The notes: generated by a model not told the origin, from the letters alone. Positions 36,801 through 50,203 are shown, counted from the first letter of the stretch. The stretch is 64,000 bases of DNA from Phalacrocorax aristotelis (GCF_949628215.1 NC_134278.1:41475691-41539690), one strand, 5' to 3'. Numbers and translations: made by a program.

Positions 36801-39800
36801 GAGAGATCACAACACTTATTAAAAAAAGACATTAAAACACATGATAAAGATGAAAAAAACGCTGGCCAAAAAACCAAACAAAATGAAAAGTTACAAGAAC
36901 AACCAAAGAGGTCTGGTAGAGGGAGCAGTCCACACTCAAAGAATGAACATTCAAAGAGTCTTCATGAATCACGTAAATGTCGTGTGGAAGAGTCTAGAAA
37001 AGGAAGAGACAGTGACTGCAAGAGAGACAGGGGAACAAATGATCATCCTTCTCGAGAAGGAAGGACTTCACCTTCTAATTCCAACAGCAGAGAGCATAAA
37101 TATGTGCGCTTGAAGGACAGTAGTAGATATGAATGGGAAACAGCACACTCCAAATCAGAAAGGCACAGAACTGAAGAAAAAAGGAAAAGAGAGAGAGATA
37201 ATCAGGATGAAAATAGACATTTTAGACATGAAAGAAAAGTTGCAAAAGGGATTTCTCACCAGTCTGGAAAAGAATCCAGGAAAGGTACAGATGTTACGAA
37301 AAGTGAGAGAAACAAGTCCTGTAAGCTAGAAGAAACATACAGAGTATCAGATAGCTTAAAAGACCATAAAATCCCCAAAACTAAAGATGATCACACTGGG
37401 ACAAAAAGCAAAGACTTAAAACTTAGCTTTATGGAAAAGCTAAATTTAACTCTTTCTCCTGCTAAGAAACAATGTCTCTCTCCACCAGATGGACTTAAAA
37501 CACCTTCCCAAAAGGCCTCTGATGAGGGAGGTACAGAGGTCACGCTGCAGGAAGAACTGTTAGATCCTGCCCACCCTGTTAACTGTGGTCCCACAGAGCA
37601 AGCTAATTCAGCACTGCAAGTTCGGGACAGTGCAGCTCAAAGTGATGCGGGACCAGCACTGCCTGTTTCTGTCAGTTCTGAAAATGAAACTTTGAAAGCA
37701 GCAGCAGCAGATCCAGCACAGTCTGAAGCATTACCAGCAGTGACAACTGATGAACTGAGCTTGGAAATGTTACCAGAAGCAGAAGTGGGTCAGGCAGAGC
37801 CCCAGGCCTTGCCAGGAACAGCAGAGGTACTGGGTCCTGATGAGATGCAGGCTGAAATGTTGTCAGCGGCAGCCCAGACTTGTGATCCAGTTGAATCGGA
37901 AGCCTCAGCAGCAGCAGCGGCAGTGACGGAACTGAATGACCCTGAACCTTTGCCCCTGGAAGTGGCAGGGAGTGTGGCAGAGTGTGAAGAATTGCCTGTG
38001 ATAGTGGCTATAATGCAGGATGTTAATGTACCAGCAGCAGAAGTGGCACAGTCTGAACCTGCCAGCGAAAGCATGGGAGCCCTTCCAGAGTCAGCAGCAG
38101 AGAAGAAAGAGGAAGATAAAATATGGCTACCGACTGACATAGAAAGCTCGGCAGACCAGCATGGCTCTCAGAACCTTGACTTAGATGACTCAGAAGCCAA
38201 AAGCTCTGGTGACCTGGAGTCCTGTGATGTTGCAGAGGATATTAGCAAAACAAAACCAGACTCTTTAATGGAAGTAGTGAAAGATGACGATCACTTGGCT
38301 GCAGAAAATGTTGAGCATCCTGTTGAGGAAAAGGGTATCTGTGAAATTAATAAGAGTACATCTCAGTCACCTGAGAGAACTATGTTAACAGATAAGGATG
38401 AACCATTAGTTGACCAGAATGCTTGTGATCTGGAGCCAGACCTAACTGAAATCAGTACTGCGACATCTTCTCTTAGTGGTGAGATGTATCCTAGAACTAA
38501 AGAGAAAGAAATTAACTCAGTTCTTGTTGATGATGACAGCTCAATACTGAGTATTGATCTCAATCACTTAAGGTATATTCCAAAGGCAATCAGTCCACTG
38601 AACAGTCCAATGCGCCCTTTGGCTAAAGCACTTAAGATGGAAAGTCCCTGCAAAGGTCTTGTGAAGAGTTATAACAAAGGTATTTGTATATGTGTATTCT
38701 AATTTCTTTTCTACATAAAGGCTTAGAAGATCCGTTTTTGGAAAGCAGAAATGACTGCTTTCTTAAAAATAGAAATTGTTTCTTCTTTAGCTGTGTAAGC
38801 CATAGTGGTCCTTTCTGTTGATAGGGGAGCTGTTTAACAGTGCAGTCAAGATTGTAGCAGATTGAACGTCAGTGCTATAAAAATTGGAGTTTGTCACTGC
38901 TGACAGATAAGTGGTTGAAATAAGTTATGTATAATCTTCTAAAAAATATGTAGGTTTCTTAACTGCGCTTAGTTCTGAGTAGATGTCATTAGGTTTTTCT
39001 CTGAAATTGTAGAGGCAAAAGTTAATAGGATCATATTCTTTCAAGTATTTATTTGTGAGAAAGCTGGAGAGGCTACCTGAGACTTAATACCTAGGAATGT
39101 CAGCTAAGAGAAAGCTGTGCTGTCCATCTGAATTAATTTCCCTGTGAATTTGTATATATTTTATACTTGTGAGTCAGTAGGTGGGGAAAAAAGTAGAACA
39201 AACACATTATTAGGATTGATCATTAATGAAGTAAGATCTAACTCCTAAATAAGATGTCAGGGAGATAGAATACAGTGACAGCACCGACAGGAAGAGAAAA
39301 TAGGTGACCCAAAGTTTAAATCTTTTACTTGCATGAATTTAACCCTTCCTGTAATGTCCTGCTGCAACTAACAAAAAGTTTTCTTGGAAGTTTGGTTTTC
39401 CTGCTAGAAGAGGAATGGTACAGTGGCATTTAAATCCTTGTTCTTATGTTTTGGAGTATAATCCTTATGTCTTTTTGCAAATCTTAGTGTGGTTTACTCT
39501 GTAATTCTCCCTCTTGTACTTGAGACAGCTACTCTCCTAAGTGTAAATTTCTTTAGCAGCTTATATTTCATTCCTACAGCAGTTTATATTCTTCGAAATA
39601 TTGGGGGGGGGGGGGGGGACAAGAGCTTTAGGATCAGAGTAGATGGACATCAGATAAAAGTATTTTTCTGATTTTGTAGTGATTCCCTGAGTTACTTATT
39701 AGAGGAATCCATCCTGCCCAGAACTTGCTACTAAATTACAAAGCAGTGATTTTCAGCTCTGCAGTTAGATGCCTAGTTGTCTTTGTGATCTGGCTACTGA

Positions 39801-42800
39801 TACGTGTCAAATGTTCTGCATCTGTTAAATTGACAGGAGGCTATGGTTTCTCTTGGCCTTGAAATTCGGTACTCACCTTTTTACTGTTCTGCAGGACAGG
39901 GGTACATATATTGCTATAATTTGACCACTTTCATTTTATACTTTGGTTTGTCAAAATATTGAAGTGATTAGTTTGAGGAGGTATTGATCCTTGTAAAACT
40001 GAAATGGAGGCAGTGATGGGAAATGTTTTTGCTCCTGTAGAATCTGTATAATGTAAACATTTTCAAATGTTGCTTTCAACTGTTAATCACAAGTTAATTT
40101 TTTTATGGAAAGCAATTTACATATGTTCTTTTATCACATTAAATATTTGTTAGAGACCATTGAGCAGTCTAATCTATGTGTGAATGAACATAAGAGTGTT
40201 TTATTAACTAGAGCGCCCAGCAAGCCTAAAATTAACACTAAATCTTGTTAATCAATACGTAACGCACTTTAGTGGAATTTTTGCACAATGCAAATGAGCT
40301 TGCCTTTTCATCTTTTGTAACGTACTGCTTTGTAGCTGACTGTAGGTGCTTATTTTTCTTAACAGAAGAGCATGTGGTTTGATTTTTAAAGAATGATTAA
40401 ATATATATTTAAAGATATCTCAAAAATATAAAACATTTAATAAGCTTGCTTATAAGACAGAGTAAGGCATACTACGTTTGGCAGAACTCTAGCCTTTCCT
40501 CTCACATGTCAGTCCCTATACCTGTCATTCAGGAACCTGAACTGGAGTTTTTCTCCAAAATTTCTGAGGAAGAAAGCTTTTTACGCTGTGCTGCTTAGTT
40601 ACAGTGCTGGTAATTTTAAATGCGTCAGAAACTGAAATAGGAGATAATCATGTGTACAGTGCCTAGTACTCTTTTTGTTTAGTAAGTTAGCTTATTGAAA
40701 GACTTCATGATTTAAGTAGAACCTTTTTATCATTCCTGGAAAATATAGTTGAATGCAAACATTAATAGGTCATCTGTACTGTTTATTTTGTTTTCATTGT
40801 GGAACTGCTGTTGTATGTAAATGTTAGTCCATAATGATGTTAAAGTTAAAATTCAGTTTGTGAAGTGTTCACAAAGCTTGTTAAAGTGAATGGAAAGAGG
40901 CTCAAAACCCACCCAAACTGCCAAATTTTTCTGGTTTCAATAGGCACATTTGTGCAATAGATCACATGTTTTTGGTGAAATGTTACGGTCTTATTTGCCC
41001 TTTGAAGTTCAGAAAAATCCCATTAAACTAGCAGCTGCTGAAGCAAAGACCCAAACTCGTTATAGCTCAAACTTCCTGAGTTGTTGTTTGCAGTTTCAAA
41101 CAAACAGTTCTGAAGGTCACTTTGCAGAAGAGGATCTTCCAGGTTTTTCTGAAAATGTCTGTTTATAATTGCATTCTTTATGGTGATTAGCAAACTGTTT
41201 TTTTTCTTTTGATAGATTTAGTTCCTGAAAGTACGGTTGTCGTCTGTCCCTCAAAGAATTTGTCAAAGGAAGTAAACAAAGAAAATCAGAAGCCAGTTAG
41301 CATGTCTGATGAACACTTGGAGATGGAGTCCCAGCTGAGTATCTCTTCAGATGAAATAGAAGAAGGAGAAATCATAAGTAGTGATGAAGGTGAAGAAAAA
41401 ACTAAACCAGAAAGATGCTCGGAAAGGACAAAAAAGTCAAGACCAAAAGCTTCTCCGGAGACACGAAATTTGACCAGCAGTCCACAGAACCAAAAGAGCA
41501 AAACTGTGTGTTGCAGTGAAGATAATGGAAAATTTGTTTCTGTGAAAGTAAGTACAAAGAAGAACGGAGAGAGGCATAAAAATCAGACTTTCAGATCTTC
41601 AAAGGATATGAAGAAAAATAAAACTGTGAGCATTGCTTGTCTTGAAAAAATAGTTCATGTTATTGTTGAACCTTCAAACGTACAAGAAATCATGCAGATG
41701 CTAAGAGCTATACGAAAGCAGATGAGGAAAAATTATATGAAGTTCAAGGTACACTTTCCAGTTCAGCATTTTCACAGAATTATAGAATCTGGTATCATAA
41801 ATTTTACATCATTAATAAAATACTTGAACTTTTCCAAGATGTCTACTTTAGGTGAGACATTAAAATTGAATATCTGTGATATTATAGAGTCCAAACTTAA
41901 GCAAGTTAAAAAGAATGCAATAGTGGACCGTCTTTTTGAACAACAGGTATCAGATATGAAAAAACAGTTGTGGAAATTTGTAGATGAACAACTTGATTAC
42001 TTATTTGAAAAGATAAGGAGAATTATAATAAAACTATGTGATGTGGTAAAAGTGGGAAATGAGATTGAGGAAGGGAAGTTTGAAAGAGCAGGAAAGGAAA
42101 AACACAAGATCTGTCATAAAAATGATGTGCAGAGATCTAGAAAAAAGTCCCTGAAATCCAGATCTCAAAAACCTGAAGAATATATCCTTTCCAAGCAAAT
42201 TGTGGATTATCAACGACCTAAGTGTCACCATGAGAAAAGTAAAACAGATGCACCAAAAACTGCCTTTACAAAATGTCTTAACTCCATTGATAACACGAGG
42301 AATTCCCAAACCAAAGGTCACCTCTCTAAAGAGAATAATTTGCAAGGCACTCTCACTCCACTGAAGGGTGCAAAATATGAAAAAGAAGGATTCCAGCTAT
42401 CCAGAGATGGTAATAAGTCTGATCTTAGTTATGAGCTTCTCACAGAGCAACAAGCGTCCAGTCTTACGTTTAATCTCGTAAGTGATGCTCAAATGGGTGA
42501 AATTTTTAAAAGCTTATTGCAAGGTTCTGATCTCTTGGACAAAAATGGTGGCAATATCGACAGACATGAGTGGGAATTCAGGACACCTGAAAAACAGTTT
42601 TTAGACAGTCATAAATGCAGAGGTAGTGTGGCCGGACTGGTGCAAGAGATTGCTCCAAAGGAGGCTTGTGTGGAATCTCGACCAGTGGAGGATATTAATT
42701 GGCCTATTGTTTCACCTGTAAGACCTCCTTCTTTAACATCTAGGCTTCAGATGTCTGTTGATCCAGATGTACTGGATGAAAGCTGTATGTTTGAGGTTCC

Positions 42801-45800
42801 TACAAATGCAGCTTCATGCAAAGAAGATGAATGCAGTTTACAAAGGAATAAATCATTTGTTTCTTCTATCCTCCTTGAAGATTTGGCTGTTTCCTTAACT
42901 ATTCCATCACCTTTGAAATCAGATGCTCACCTCAGCTTCCTAAAACCTGAGAATAATTCTAGCTCAACTCCTGAAGGTGTTCTCAGCGCACATTACAGCG
43001 AAGATGCACTTCTTGAAGAGGAGGATGCTACTGAGCAGGACATTCATTTGGCTTTAGAATCTGATAACTCAAGCAGTAAATCAAGTTGTTCTTCATCATG
43101 GACAAGTCGGCCTGTTGCCCCCGGTTTTCAGTGTCTCCCCAGCCTACCAATGCAAGCAGTAATCATGGAAAAATCCAATGATCATTTTATTGTGAAGATT
43201 AGGCGTGCGGTGCCATCTGCCTCACCAGCATCTGACCAGATGGCTTCAGTGAAGGAAACACGGGCATCCTTGACCAGGAATGAAAAAGAAATGAGAAGTG
43301 GAAAAAAAGAAAGGGGCAGTCAGAGTGCCACAACAGCCACTGTGCAGGAAACTGTCAAACGAGATCTTGATAAGACGGATCAGTTGCTTCGTGTCAGGAC
43401 TGAACAAGAACAAAATCCTGCCTTACCTCAGCCTCTAAAGGAGTCACAAAATAGTATTGGAAAGGAAGAAACTACTGCGTTGCTTGGACCCTGTAGAAAA
43501 TCTTCAGACACAGAGAGCCAGGACACTGAAAGCCCAGATGAAGGCTCTGAGCAATCTCAGGCACAAAAATTGGAAGCATCTGAAAAAGTAAATGAAATGG
43601 ATGTTAGACCTCAAGCTTCTTTTCCTGCTGGATGCAGTGTAGAGTCATACATAGACTTAACAGATGATATTGTTAGTGAAACTTCATGTCTTGCAGTAGA
43701 ATCCACTGCAGATAACAGGACTCAGGAAACTTCTACAGCTAACTCAGAAAACAGGGATAAAAAGGAAGAACTAGAAGAGTGCTCTGATGCATTTATAGAC
43801 TTAACAGAAGAGCTTTCCAATGAAACTGTAGCAGGTGAATGTAATCTTGAAACAAAAACCACTTTAAACACTGATGCAGGGTGCCAGATAAGTATAGATG
43901 ATAAAACTAGTAAAAAAAGGAAAAAGGAGGCTGTCAGAGAGAGTTCCAGCTCAAAAAGGCAACGAAAAGAAACTGAATCAGTGGGTGAGGGAGAAGATGC
44001 GAGTGATGTGAAACCTGAAGAGGTAAATTCAGCACACAGAAGATGTTCCAGTAAGAAGAACGAGTTGCAGCAGAACAAAGACTCTTCTCCTTCAGCTTCA
44101 TCTGCGTCATCACCTAGTCTGTACGCCAAAAACATCATTAAAAAGAAGGGAGAAGTAGTAGTTTCCTGGACGAGGTAATTTCTGATTTGATCTGTTTGAT
44201 TGTTTTAGGGCTTTGGGTTTTTTGTTTAAAAAACTATGTGATATACTGAAAAGTGGGAAGAAAAGGATATTTAGGTGATAGCTGAAGGTATTCGGTAGCT
44301 CTACATCCTTCTGTAAATAGTTGAGTGGGAACCTCCTTTTAAATATGCAGGACGGCTTTATGAGACTGACATCTTCTGTTAGAGCACCACTGAAAGGTGC
44401 CATAGTCTATTTTATCCTTTTTTTCTGTAACAGTTGTCAAGGGTAAAATAAATTTAAGAGATTAACTGATTTCATGTAATCCTGCTAGCAGCCTTTGGAA
44501 GAGAACAATTTTTAGTCATTTCTTAGGTAGGTTAAATCAGATTTGCCTTAAAGAAGGTGGCTTTCATATGTCAATGTCATAACTAATTCCATCACTTACC
44601 CAGATCTCCCAAACCAAGAGTACTTTTTGCTTTTGTTTTTAAAGCTTACATGTTAAGGTAACAAGGCCTACTATATTGTGCTGTCTGTAATTTTTGTTTT
44701 CCCTGCCATTTCCTGTCCAAAATTTCTAGCCAGGCTTGGTAGGGGATGGAAGTCTCTGATATTCCTCCAAGGCCTGGAAGCTTGGGTGACTGGGTAAAGG
44801 AGAGCAGTTAAAGGAGAGCCCTGCTGAGAGAAGGCATGAGAGCAAACAGTTTTCTGTTTGGGGGTCTATGCTGCTCAATCTGCAGAAATGTACTAGTAAA
44901 CCATTCAGCCCATATATTCCAGTTAATAGGATGCAAGTGACAAATGAGGTGACTGTATGTGTCGAAGACACGTGCAAAGTTATTGTGGTGTATTCTTCTC
45001 CTTAAGAAGCTGTAGTTAGCAGGCTTTGCTGTTCTTGCTACAACTTGATATAATCAGTGATTTATAAAGGGGCTTCTAAAACTTTCAGGACAAACTGAAC
45101 TATAGTTCAGATATAAATTAAGTTTCTAGGTAGCATTTCAAAAGAAAATCAGCTCCTTCATGGAAAAAAGACTGTGAAAGCCAATATGATTTTTGAAATG
45201 CAAACTAGTGAGATAGAAAGAGATTATTGCAGTTTTCCTTATGAATTTGACTAGGTTTTCTGTGCCAGTCTTTGTGCATTGTTGAACTATGCCTTAAAAA
45301 AACAGTTTATTTAAGTAACTAACCATTACAGTTTTCTTTGAAATGGAGGAAATTACATCTAATTTATTGGAATATGACATGTTTCAACCAAAGATATATA
45401 GTAGCTACTGTATGACTGTGTCTATATGCATTTTACATACACCTAAGCTCATTAATGAGACAAACAGCAGATCAGTGATATGCTTTAAGAATAGAATCCT
45501 GGTCCTGTATTCTCATGTGAACAGTAGATGTGCTTTGAGTATGTTCGTTATATTAGGCCACTTACAGAAATCGGACACCTCTCTCTTTAATCTGAATGTC
45601 AGTGGGCCTTAGGTGAAAGCCATTGCCTCACCATGCAAAGTGAGGCAAGTCCACCTAAAACTACTGGTCCCTGTTGAATTTATGAGTTCTTTTCAGTTAA
45701 AGTTTAAATGCCTGCTTTAGAAGCTTAAAACTCTTTTTGATGACTTTGATTTTGGGGTTTGATTTTGTAATAATTCTGCCCTTCCTAATAGGGTAGCATA

Positions 45801-47509
45801 AACTCCACTGCCACTTGTTTGTACTGCTTCCATTACCCTGTGCTGGTAGAGGGGAGGATCCTCCATAAGTTCATTGTTGCAGTTTAAACTCATGTTCTGT
45901 AGTTTGGAAATACTCAGAATGTTATATATGGCCATATGTGTTTGTTTGTGTGCATGTACACGTATGTATGTATTAATATTTTTAAAATGCATTTTGCTGT
46001 AGAAATGATGACCGAGAAATTTTACTGGAATGTCAGAGAAAAGGACCATCAAGCAAAACCTTTGTTTCCTTAGCCACTAGGCTGAACAAAAGCCCAAATC
46101 AGGTAGGTGTTATCATTCTTACATTTGATAACAACTAAGTTGCTGCATCTGAACAAAAACCTTTGGAGATTTTCTGCTAATTTGGAGTTGTTTTTCCCGC
46201 TTGTCTTTTTTTGGGGAGTTCTTGAAAAAAGAACCTTAGAATTCCCCCAGTTGTTACTTTTCAAAAAACATACATTACAGGGAAATTATGGTCCAGGGAT
46301 TCTTCAGTACCTGTTTGACTGGTACCTTGAAACTGCTGTGTCCAATCATAAGCCAGGGACAACAGGATTGTTTCTACTGTTGGATCAGCACTTAGATAAA
46401 GAGAGGTAATTTGGAGAGGCCCAAAGCCTTTGTACACATTTAATAAATTAGAAAAGCATTAAAATTAGAGCTCGAAAAAAATACCAAGATTTTGCAGAAA
46501 GGACATTTTTCGTTAAAAAGTTTCCTTTTTTCTTTCACCTTTTAATTAAGAAACTTCAAAAGACACAGATATCAAATTGATGTAGAACATTTCCAGAGGT
46601 TTGCGTATAGCTTTTGTATTTGTCTTGAATTGCTATCTTAATCTCTATCCAGCAAATCTAAAAAGGGAGAATCACTGATTTGAGTAAGTTAGGAAATGCT
46701 GCGTGCTCGGGATTTGGCTTTTAGGGTGTTGTGTTTTATGTTTACAGAGTCTTTGCGGGGTTTAGAAGCTGTTGGGGTGGATGGTGGTGGATAGAACAGT
46801 GTTATCTGTGCGTTTAAGCGACTCTTCCCAGTTAGCTATTTGGTAGATGGTAGATACGCTGTAGCAATACACATACAGCAATAAGAAATGCTAACTTACC
46901 ATTGAATGACGTTGCTATGGAAGCTGTAGCTATGCTCATCCAAAAGATGTTTGACTCTCATCTACAGATCAGTTTTGTAAAATCCTTAGTAGGCAGATTA
47001 CTCCACGATGAGCCATAAATACCTGAAGCAACAGTTGTACAAAAGGATAGAAAATAACCAATAAAGTGTGCTTTTTGTGGAATAGTAAATAAGCTTTTGT
47101 CCTTATATTTGAATCTTGCCCACAGTTATACCTGGCAAAATTCTAGTCTAATTGACTTGAAGCCTTTTTTTTTTTTTCCCCCTCCTTGTAAGAAAACCTG
47201 TGTTAAACCAATAGTTGTCTCTGGCTCTCTGTAATTAACCTGGAGGCTATTTCAGATGTATAGGAAGACTTCCTACATGCAAATAACCTGTTAATGGCAC
47301 TCCTAAAATTCTCTCCCTAAAATTTATTGGAAGCAAAAAAGAAACAAAATAGTGGTCTCTTAAAAAAAACTTTATGCTGTCAGATCAGTTTGTCTTGGTA
47401 GGTATGGAAACGTGGGCCCTTAATGATGTGTCGTCTTTTTGTCCTCCATTAGGTTTCAGAAAGATTCAAGCAGTTAATGAAGCTGTTCAAGAAATCCAAG
47501 TGCAAATAA
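27821..47509 (+). CDS. CASP8AP2: CASP8AP2 (FLASH), complete coding sequence in 9 coding exons
   Basis: FLASH is a histone-locus-body protein that binds U7 snRNP Lsm11 and NPAT for replication-dependent histone mRNA 3' processing; it was first named for caspase-8 binding. Joined exons 27821-27869, 28985-29065, 30908-31008, 32183-32257, 33497-33612, 36146-38679, 41216-44174, 46003-46102 and 47453-47509 keep phase throughout and give 2,023 residues (human 1,982). An N-terminal acidic region is followed by a coiled coil (about 78-141), then a long Lys/Ser/Glu-rich disordered middle. Conserved blocks are [20 protein letters not shown] near 1394, DESCMFEV near 1506 and [14 protein letters not shown] near 1637. 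Two SUMO-interaction-like motifs (YIDLT 1797-1801, FIDLT 1845-1849) compare with three in human. Basic [16 protein letters not shown] lies near 1885-1905. A SANT-like C-terminus (about 1972-2023) is the NPAT-binding region. Confidence 0.97.
28985..29065 (+). CDS. CASP8AP2: CASP8AP2 coding exon 2
   Basis: Acceptor CTTTAG, donor CTG|GTAGGT. Encodes [20 protein letters not shown] and on to TVP; the human counterpart has SLDIYAGLD. Confidence 0.93.
30908..31008 (+). CDS. CASP8AP2: CASP8AP2 coding exon 3
   Basis: Acceptor CTGCAG, donor GAG|GTTTGT. Encodes [20 protein letters not shown]. The human motif LDLY at the start of this block is LNLF here (residues 57-60). Confidence 0.93.
32183..32257 (+). 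CDS. CASP8AP2: CASP8AP2 coding exon 4 (coiled coil)
   Basis: Acceptor TGACAG, donor CAG|GTACTG, 25 codons. Encodes [20 protein letters not shown] and on to EIQAQ, a heptad-like helix nearly identical to human. Confidence 0.94.
33497..33612 (+). CDS. CASP8AP2: CASP8AP2 coding exon 5 (coiled coil)
   Basis: Preceded by a (CT)n tract at about 33436-33466 and acceptor AAATAG; donor AAG|GTACAA. Encodes [20 protein letters not shown] and [10 protein letters not shown], part of the Lsm11-binding N-terminal region of FLASH. Confidence 0.94.
36146..38679 (+). CDS. CASP8AP2: CASP8AP2 coding exon 6 (large)
   Basis: Acceptor AAATAG, donor AAG|GTATTT, 2,534 bp. Begins [10 protein letters not shown] and ends LVKSYNK. 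It holds the conserved [20 protein letters not shown] and [20 protein letters not shown]. Between about 37690 and 38110 it carries an Ala/Glu/Pro-rich segment without obvious human counterpart. Confidence 0.96.
39603..39618. repeat. G16 homopolymer
   Basis: Sixteen consecutive G in CASP8AP2 intron 6, on the sense strand. It could form G-quadruplex structure in DNA or pre-mRNA and is a likely place for length variation or base-calling error. Confidence 0.85.
41216..44174 (+). CDS. CASP8AP2: CASP8AP2 coding exon 7 (large)
   Basis: Acceptor TGATAG, donor GAG|GTAATT, 2,959 bp. Begins LVPESTVVV and NKENQKPVS, and contains the [15 protein letters not shown] block, both SUMO-interaction-like motifs and the basic nuclear-localisation-like clusters. 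Ends [13 protein letters not shown]. Confidence 0.96.
46003..46102 (+). CDS. CASP8AP2: CASP8AP2 coding exon 8 (SANT-like domain)
   Basis: Acceptor GCTGTAG, donor CAG|GTAGGT. Encodes [20 protein letters not shown] and [10 protein letters not shown], the conserved Myb/SANT-like core. Confidence 0.95.
47453..47509 (+). CDS. CASP8AP2: CASP8AP2 last coding exon
   Basis: Acceptor CATTAG. Encodes [18 protein letters not shown] and stop TAA; human ends LFEKSKCR. The stop is 47507-47509. Confidence 0.95.
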   Translation, partial: VSERFKQLMKLFKKSKCK

Positions 47510-48929
47510 AATTACTACCAAGTTGCTTCATGGCTACAGGGTTTAGCTGTTACCAGCAATGACGGACAACAACCACTGCCTTCATATGGCAGGATTAGTG
47601 GGAGGTATCCAAGTCAGAATACTAAGTTTGGTAGATCTGATGCACTGTTAAGTATTGACTTCCCTGTCCATGTTTCCTCTGAAGTGCTTTATCAGAGTAA
47701 CACAGAGGAAACTTTACAAACAAACTGGCTAGGAAGGAATGCACACTTACAAATGGAGCAGTATCATTGTAAGGGGGTGATGTCTCCTGTTGGTTAAATG
47801 TGCTCTATAAGCAAAGACAAGGGCGTGCAGTCAAGTGAAAATGGTAGCTCTTGCTTAACTTGTCGGAAGTACTGCGTACAGTGATGCTGAACTATGATTT
47901 TTTAAGAAGTAACAGTGCTTTGGGATGCAGTTGATAGATAATCCTGGATAATGACAGGTACGTTATCTTGCTTACTTTGAAACATATTTTAAGAAGTTAG
48001 GCCTTTTTTCTTTTAAAATAAGGTAGGGCAATGATAGCAGTAATTCCAAAAACTGCTTATCTAGTAACTGGATCCTGGCAATAAGGAATAGGTGGTTCTG
48101 GCTTCTTTGTCAGTTGCTCGTACTGGGTTTCAAGGAGAGAATCTGGCACCGACTGTAGGGTTCGTCTTCAACTTTAAGCACATTATCTAAGCCATTTTGT
48201 GATTACTCCAGTGTTCAACAGAGATGACTGAATTTATCTTTGAGGGTGCCTATCTGTCATCGCTGGCAATGGAGAAAATCTAAGCCAATTGTCTACTCTA
48301 GACCCCTAACTTTCTGATTTTGGAAGTCAAATAAAATGAGCCCCAACCTCTGTGAGAGAGTGAAGCCAGTCATGAATACAGTGACCAGTTTTTCGGTTTC
48401 TTTTAGATTGGGAAATGCTGTAATAAGTATTCATTTAGAAAGAACAGTCTTGCACTTAAAAATGTTTTGCAGTTCTGATGCTATTTAAAAAGCCCTACTA
48501 CTGAATTTTGAATAGTTGGGTTTTTTTTTTCCTTGAAAAATATATTGGGTGGTTTTTCTTTTTTCTTTTTCTTTGGAAATGGCTAATATGTTTTCTCTGC
48601 TCCAAATTACATCTGGGAAAGGTACATAAGTTAGTTAAATCTTGAACATAATGAACATTCTGTTTTCTTATTTAAAAAATTAACAAATTATTATCTTTTT
48701 TAAATTAATTTAGGAAGGGGACCTTTACAGTTTTATAAAATATGACTTGATACTTACTAACCAGGAGAAAAACTCTTCTGTAAAAACAGGCAGTTTCAAA
48801 AGCTTGTCAGCGTGGCATGTTTTGACAGCAATTGTATCTATCTTCACAAATTGTTTTGTATATCAGAAATTCATTATGTTCTAGTTTAAAGAACTCTTAA
48901 AACTCATTCCAGTTTTACTAGGACATACT

Positions 48930-48995
48930 AGAAGTGTGTGTGTGTATATATATGTGTGTGTATATATATGTATACACACCCCCCTCATATATATA
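48930..48995. repeat. TG/TA dinucleotide microsatellite
   Basis: Alternating GTGTGTGT and TATATATA blocks ending in ATATATAT, within the CASP8AP2 3' UTR. Confidence 0.8.
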
Positions 48996-50197
48996 TTGCT
49001 GCTTTATTCCAAATTTCTGAGAAGTTGTTTTTTGTGTTGGTTGGGTAAGAAGCATTCCTGGAGGTTGTGCAGGGGTTTGTATTGTGAATTCATTTGTGTT
49101 TGAGGTTTTATTCTTTACTGAGGATCAGAATTGCTGTAGTCTTTATTCAGTGAGAACATCTGCTGAGTTTAGTTAGACTTCATTTAAGAGTCCCACCTAA
49201 GTGCTTTGCCTTTCAACTTGGATTAAAATGGCTTTTTTTCAGAATCCAATGACTGCTGCTTCAGTTTCAGCATAATGGTTATTTTTTTGTTTCCTCCCAA
49301 ACTAGTGGGACAGACTTCTTATTCTAATAAACTATCGGATAATTTGTCAGTGAGGTTGCCACTGACGCCTTCAGAGCATTGTAAACGTGACCTGTGGAAT
49401 GGATTGTCATGCTGCCACGCAGTGGATCATCCTCAATTTAAGCAGTGCTCTGGAAACTGTTACAAGGAATGACTTGAGTCAGTGGTGATGTTTGTTTTGG
49501 CAGTCTTCCATCTTATGTGCTTACTTCTAAAACATTTGCTTTTGATGACCAAGTGTCATCTTCCATGCTACGCCAGCAGCACATAGTGATTTCGGTGGGG
49601 GATTGGTATACCTACCCATGCATGTTCTTAACAAACCTTTCTGACAATTGTTTACTTATTGGAGATCTAAATCTAACTGAATCTGTTCTCAGAACAGTCA
49701 GTGTGCACAGCAGAGTTCATGTTTCTGGAAAAATCAGACTCTGCTAGGAGTATTTTTTTTAACCATATCCTTAGAGATCAAAACATGCACAGTACTGAAG
49801 GCACTGAGGGAAGCAGCTTCTCTCCGCTTAAGTGCTTCCTCTCTGTCTCAAAAAAGCAGGCAGTATTTTATTATGAAGTTGTTTATTCCTTGTCTGTGTT
49901 TGTTTACTTTCTTATCTGTACAGGTGTGGGGGGGTATGGTTTGACTGTTCTGGTTCTGACTCGGATTCCTTTTTTGTAAGTTATGAAACTTTTTTTAATG
50001 TTCTGCCTATTGTAAGTACGTGTACAGGTTCCTACATGGTCATGTAAAATATCTGATATGTGTATGTATATATATAAATATATGTATAAAAATAGAGAGC
50101 GCTTTGTTTAGCCAAAGATGATTTTTTTAACTATATAAAACTCGGGGTTTATTTTGTATAAACTAAACAGTTTGCTTACTGTAAGAGTAATGCAAAA

Positions 50198-50203
50198 AAT
50201 AAA
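50198..50203 (+). terminator. Poly(A) signal, likely CASP8AP2 3' end
   Basis: AATAAA about 2.7 kb after the CASP8AP2 stop, followed within 60 bases by T- and GT-rich sequence. A second AATAAA lies at 50481-50486. Confidence 0.55.

Larger units (their letters stand above)
27870..47452 (+). other. CASP8AP2 introns
   Basis: Intronic sequence between the coding exons is AT-rich. It holds a (CT)n tract (about 33436-33466) and a G16 run (39603-39618). An open stretch just before exon 7 (40950-41168) ends in a stop before the acceptor and is not supported as an exon. I recognise no transposon copies or RNA genes here. Confidence 0.5.

Noticed and set aside
40950-41168. Open stretch in CASP8AP2 just upstream of the second large exon, considered as an extra exon
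   Set aside because: It ends in a stop and has no donor, while the flanking exons join directly and match the human protein across the junction.
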